Position numbers and translations under genes: made by a program. The notes beneath the pieces are model-generated. The model was not told where the DNA came from and searched no databases. It was given only the letters and a program-made list of their open reading frames with translations. 64,000 nt of DNA from Mesorhizobium sp. NZP2077 (lineage in GTDB: Bacteria; Pseudomonadota; Alphaproteobacteria; Rhizobiales; Rhizobiaceae), in assembly GCF_013170805.1 (NCBI RefSeq), contig NZ_CP051293.1, forward strand, positions 2,052,001 to 2,116,000, written 5' to 3'. This document shows positions 62,801 to 64,000 of the stretch, in pieces (position 1 is the stretch's first letter; every line of letters begins with the position of its first letter).

Positions 62801-64000
62801 TGCTTTTGTCGGAATATTCGACCACCATCACCAATGCGCACCAGCTGCAATTGATGGCGCTTAACCTGAACGGCAAATACACGCTCGGCAACGATATCGA
62901 TGCCAGCACGACGGCAGGCGGTCAGGGCGTATGGGGTGCCGCCGGCTTCGTGCCGATCGGCAACGCCCTCGATGCCGGCACCGGTTTCCCGGCCAATTCC
63001 AACCTGCCGTTCGGCGCGACCAACGAACATGCTTTCACCGGTACGTTCGACGGCAAGGGCCTCACCGTCTCCAACCTGTTCATCAACCGGCCGACGACCG
63101 ACTATGTCGGCCTGTTCGGCTATGCCAACGCCGCAACCATCCAGAACGTCAAAGTGACCTGTGGCTCGATTACTGGACGCGACCATGTCGGCGCGCTTCT
63201 CGGCGGCAATCGTGGCTATGCGAGCGATGGCAGCACCTACTATCCGTTCTATCTCATGAACGTGTCCGCTTCGGCGGCAGTGAGCGGGCGCGACTATGTC
63301 GGTGGTCTCGCCGGCTCGATCGAAGCCGGCTACATCAACGATGTCTCGGCAAGCGGCGCGGTCAGTGGCCGCGACTATGTCGGCGGGCTCGCCGGCTATA
63401 ACAATTCGAGCCGCGGCTGGGTGGAAGCCGTCAGCACCAATGTTGCCGCTTCGGCGACAGGGGCGGTCAGCGGCCGCAGCAATGTCGGCGGCCTGTTCGG
63501 CTATGTCCTGGCCGGCTTCTACAACACCTCCTATGCGACCGGGACTGTTACGGCGACCGGCGACAATGTCGGCGGCCTGTTCGGGCAGGCCTCCGGCCAA
63601 GTCGGCAGCGGTCCGAGCGACACCGTCTATGCAACCGGTGCCGTCACCGGACGCAACAATGTCGGCGGGCTACTAGGCCTCTCCACCTTCAGCGCCACGC
63701 AAGCCTATGCAACCGGGGCGGTGACCGGGGTCACCGCGGTCGGCGGCCTGGTCGGCAACAACGATGCCGGCGGCTACATCGATACCTCTTTCGCCACCGG
63801 GGTGGTGCGCGGCGTTGACCAGGTCGGTGGCCTGGTGGGGCGCAATCTCAGCATCGTCGGTGCGATCGCCGGCACGACCGGTACCTACGCGACCGGTGCT
63901 GTCTATGGCACCAGCAATGTCGGCGGCCTCGTCGGTCTCAACGGCTCGGTCTATTCCGGCGGTGTTTCCCTTTTTGGCCGCATCCAGAGCTCCTATTCGA
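59869..64000 (+). CDS. TpsA exoprotein with haemagglutination-activity domain and GLUG repeats, incomplete
   Basis: The frame stays open for at least 1377 residues and runs past the window end. The start ATG (MRSHSPHRRNRTSAPLMALL) gives a signal region to about residue 42. The TPS secretion domain follows, with NPNGI at residues 119-123 and a beta-helix rich stretch. From about residue 686 there are around 18 GLUG-type units (VGGLVG, VGGLAG, VGGLFG). They fall in two blocks, each introduced by a sequence like YxLGxxIDA...GTFDGxGxxIxNL...VGLFG. It should be a large surface or secreted adhesin, exported by the TpsB just upstream. Confidence 0.92.
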   Translation, partial: MRSHSPHRRNRTSAPLMALLLASTALVGFTSARAQQLPTGGSVASGGVTISNPSSSQLSIKQSTNSAIVNWQSFSIGAGATVNIDQPTSTSTMLNRVTGGTKSTIAGQLNANGQVFLVNPNGIAISKTGKVSAAGFVGSSLDISDDDFKAGKLTFQGKGASAAVSNEGSVSIGRGGYAALIGGSVDNAGSISVPLGKAGLGSGEKATLDLSGDGFLQVSVPTKADGSNALVSNSGTISADGGTVELKAAAVRDAARQAVNMSGVIEARTVSGQSGAIVLGGDQGSVEISGTLDAAAKSGGKGGKVTVTGRKLKLKAAKVDASGKDGGGTVKIGGDYQGSGTLQHADTTEIDAASTIKADATGNGNGGTVIVWSDAVTGFEGMISARGGEQGGNGGSTEVSSHGVLDFDGNVDLSARFGDTGYLLLDPYNLTIQTATGSPAASGSGGTYTASGNNSILRVSTLQSALANANVTVTTGTAGSQTGDITVANAVTWASGNSLTLSANRNIAVNASLTSTGGGAINLRADSSGTGTGTVSFASSAIKASTSGVVSIYYNPTVNPAGSGINNTSYANPTENYSGNIAGGGTLNAAMLVNTLNDLRNIKNNSGANYALGRGIDATGTIFTSAVVDTLNGTFDGLGNSISNLTITSPDSSVGLFGDIAGSAIVRNLKLANVAILGASGSANSATIGGLAGTNEGTVSAVTVSGSVRTTADYYRSVGGLIGFSSGTISGAISTATVQAGYADNAGGLVGALFAGSITGSSASGAVTIGGQSNSGGLVGDASFGASITGSFATGTVTSGNSSRAGGLVGNLDSASIATSYSSSTVYGDGATQAGGLVGSTRGTASIGTSYATGAVNASQGYVGGLVGASLDATTTVTNSYATGALTGATPGGIVGYNSGSIASSYFDLDTTGATAAAGWGPNTATGGTGLHTSDFLTASSFTGWTFGTTGGGAGWVIVDADSTLNNAGGAAGGTRPMLLSEYSTTITNAHQLQLMALNLNGKYTLGNDIDASTTAGGQGVWGAAGFVPIGNALDAGTGFPANSNLPFGATNEHAFTGTFDGKGLTVSNLFINRPTTDYVGLFGYANAATIQNVKVTCGSITGRDHVGALLGGNRGYASDGSTYYPFYLMNVSASAAVSGRDYVGGLAGSIEAGYINDVSASGAVSGRDYVGGLAGYNNSSRGWVEAVSTNVAASATGAVSGRSNVGGLFGYVLAGFYNTSYATGTVTATGDNVGGLFGQASGQVGSGPSDTVYATGAVTGRNNVGGLLGLSTFSATQAYATGAVTGVTAVGGLVGNNDAGGYIDTSFATGVVRGVDQVGGLVGRNLSIVGAIAGTTGTYATGAVYGTSNVGGLVGLNGSVYSGGVSLFGRIQSSYS

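Noticed and set aside
62332..63600. 422-codon minus-strand frame in the exoprotein gene
   Set aside because: Arises from the repeated GLUG codons in antisense; the plus-strand frame is continuous with the TPS domain.

Overview
The window looks like a chromosomal stretch of a Rhizobiales alphaproteobacterium, most likely Mesorhizobium or a close relative. The reasons are the compact rhizobial flagellar regulon (visN/visR, motE, a DUF1217 gene, the small gene next to flhB), the high GC coding bias by eye, and a typical rhizobial extragenic repeat. No tRNA, rRNA, CRISPR array, insertion sequence or replication origin was recognised.

Region 1 (1-21663) is a flagellar gene cluster. A long leftward array runs DUF1217 gene, flgF, fliI, a membrane protein gene, flgB, flgC, fliE, flgG, flgA, flgI, motE, flgH, fliL, fliP, two flagellin genes, fliF and a partial FliH-like gene cut by the window start. 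A rightward array motA-fliM-fliN-fliG-flhB-orf diverges from it. The LuxR-type master regulators visN and visR close the region, pointing left.

Region 2 (22181-36622) is metabolic and transport: an M16 zinc peptidase, a TMEM43-family membrane protein, an acetylpolyamine-amidohydrolase-like deacetylase with a TetR regulator, an amidohydrolase, a complete PotABCD-type ABC importer, and two tandem serine hydrolases related to 6-aminohexanoate-dimer hydrolase (NylB). Together these suggest uptake and hydrolysis of an amide, polyamine or omega-amino-acid-like compound.

Region 3 (36750-55556) holds tex, a LysR gene divergent from a glutaryl-CoA dehydrogenase gene, a transglutaminase / permuted ATP-grasp / transglutaminase cluster (a proposed peptide-modifying set), three overlapping glycosyltransferase genes, topoisomerase IB, a DGPF-protein/ECF sigma pair of the ECF42 type, and an aldehyde dehydrogenase of the aminoadipate-semialdehyde type.

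Region 4 (55603-64000) is accessory. On the minus strand lie two tandem paralogous proteins of unknown family with a possible helix-turn-helix, followed by a 30-residue peptide gene with a lasso-type leader motif; no maturation enzymes are visible. On the plus strand is a two-partner secretion system: a TpsB transporter and a very large GLUG-repeat TpsA exoprotein that runs off the window end.

The most interesting items are the orphan RiPP-like peptide with its paralogous neighbours, whose coding sequence also forms the apparent terminator of the opposing aldehyde dehydrogenase gene; the tandem extragenic repeat with a compensated stem; the hairpins in both flagellin leaders; and the perfect 16-bp inverted repeat inside a flagellar membrane protein gene.
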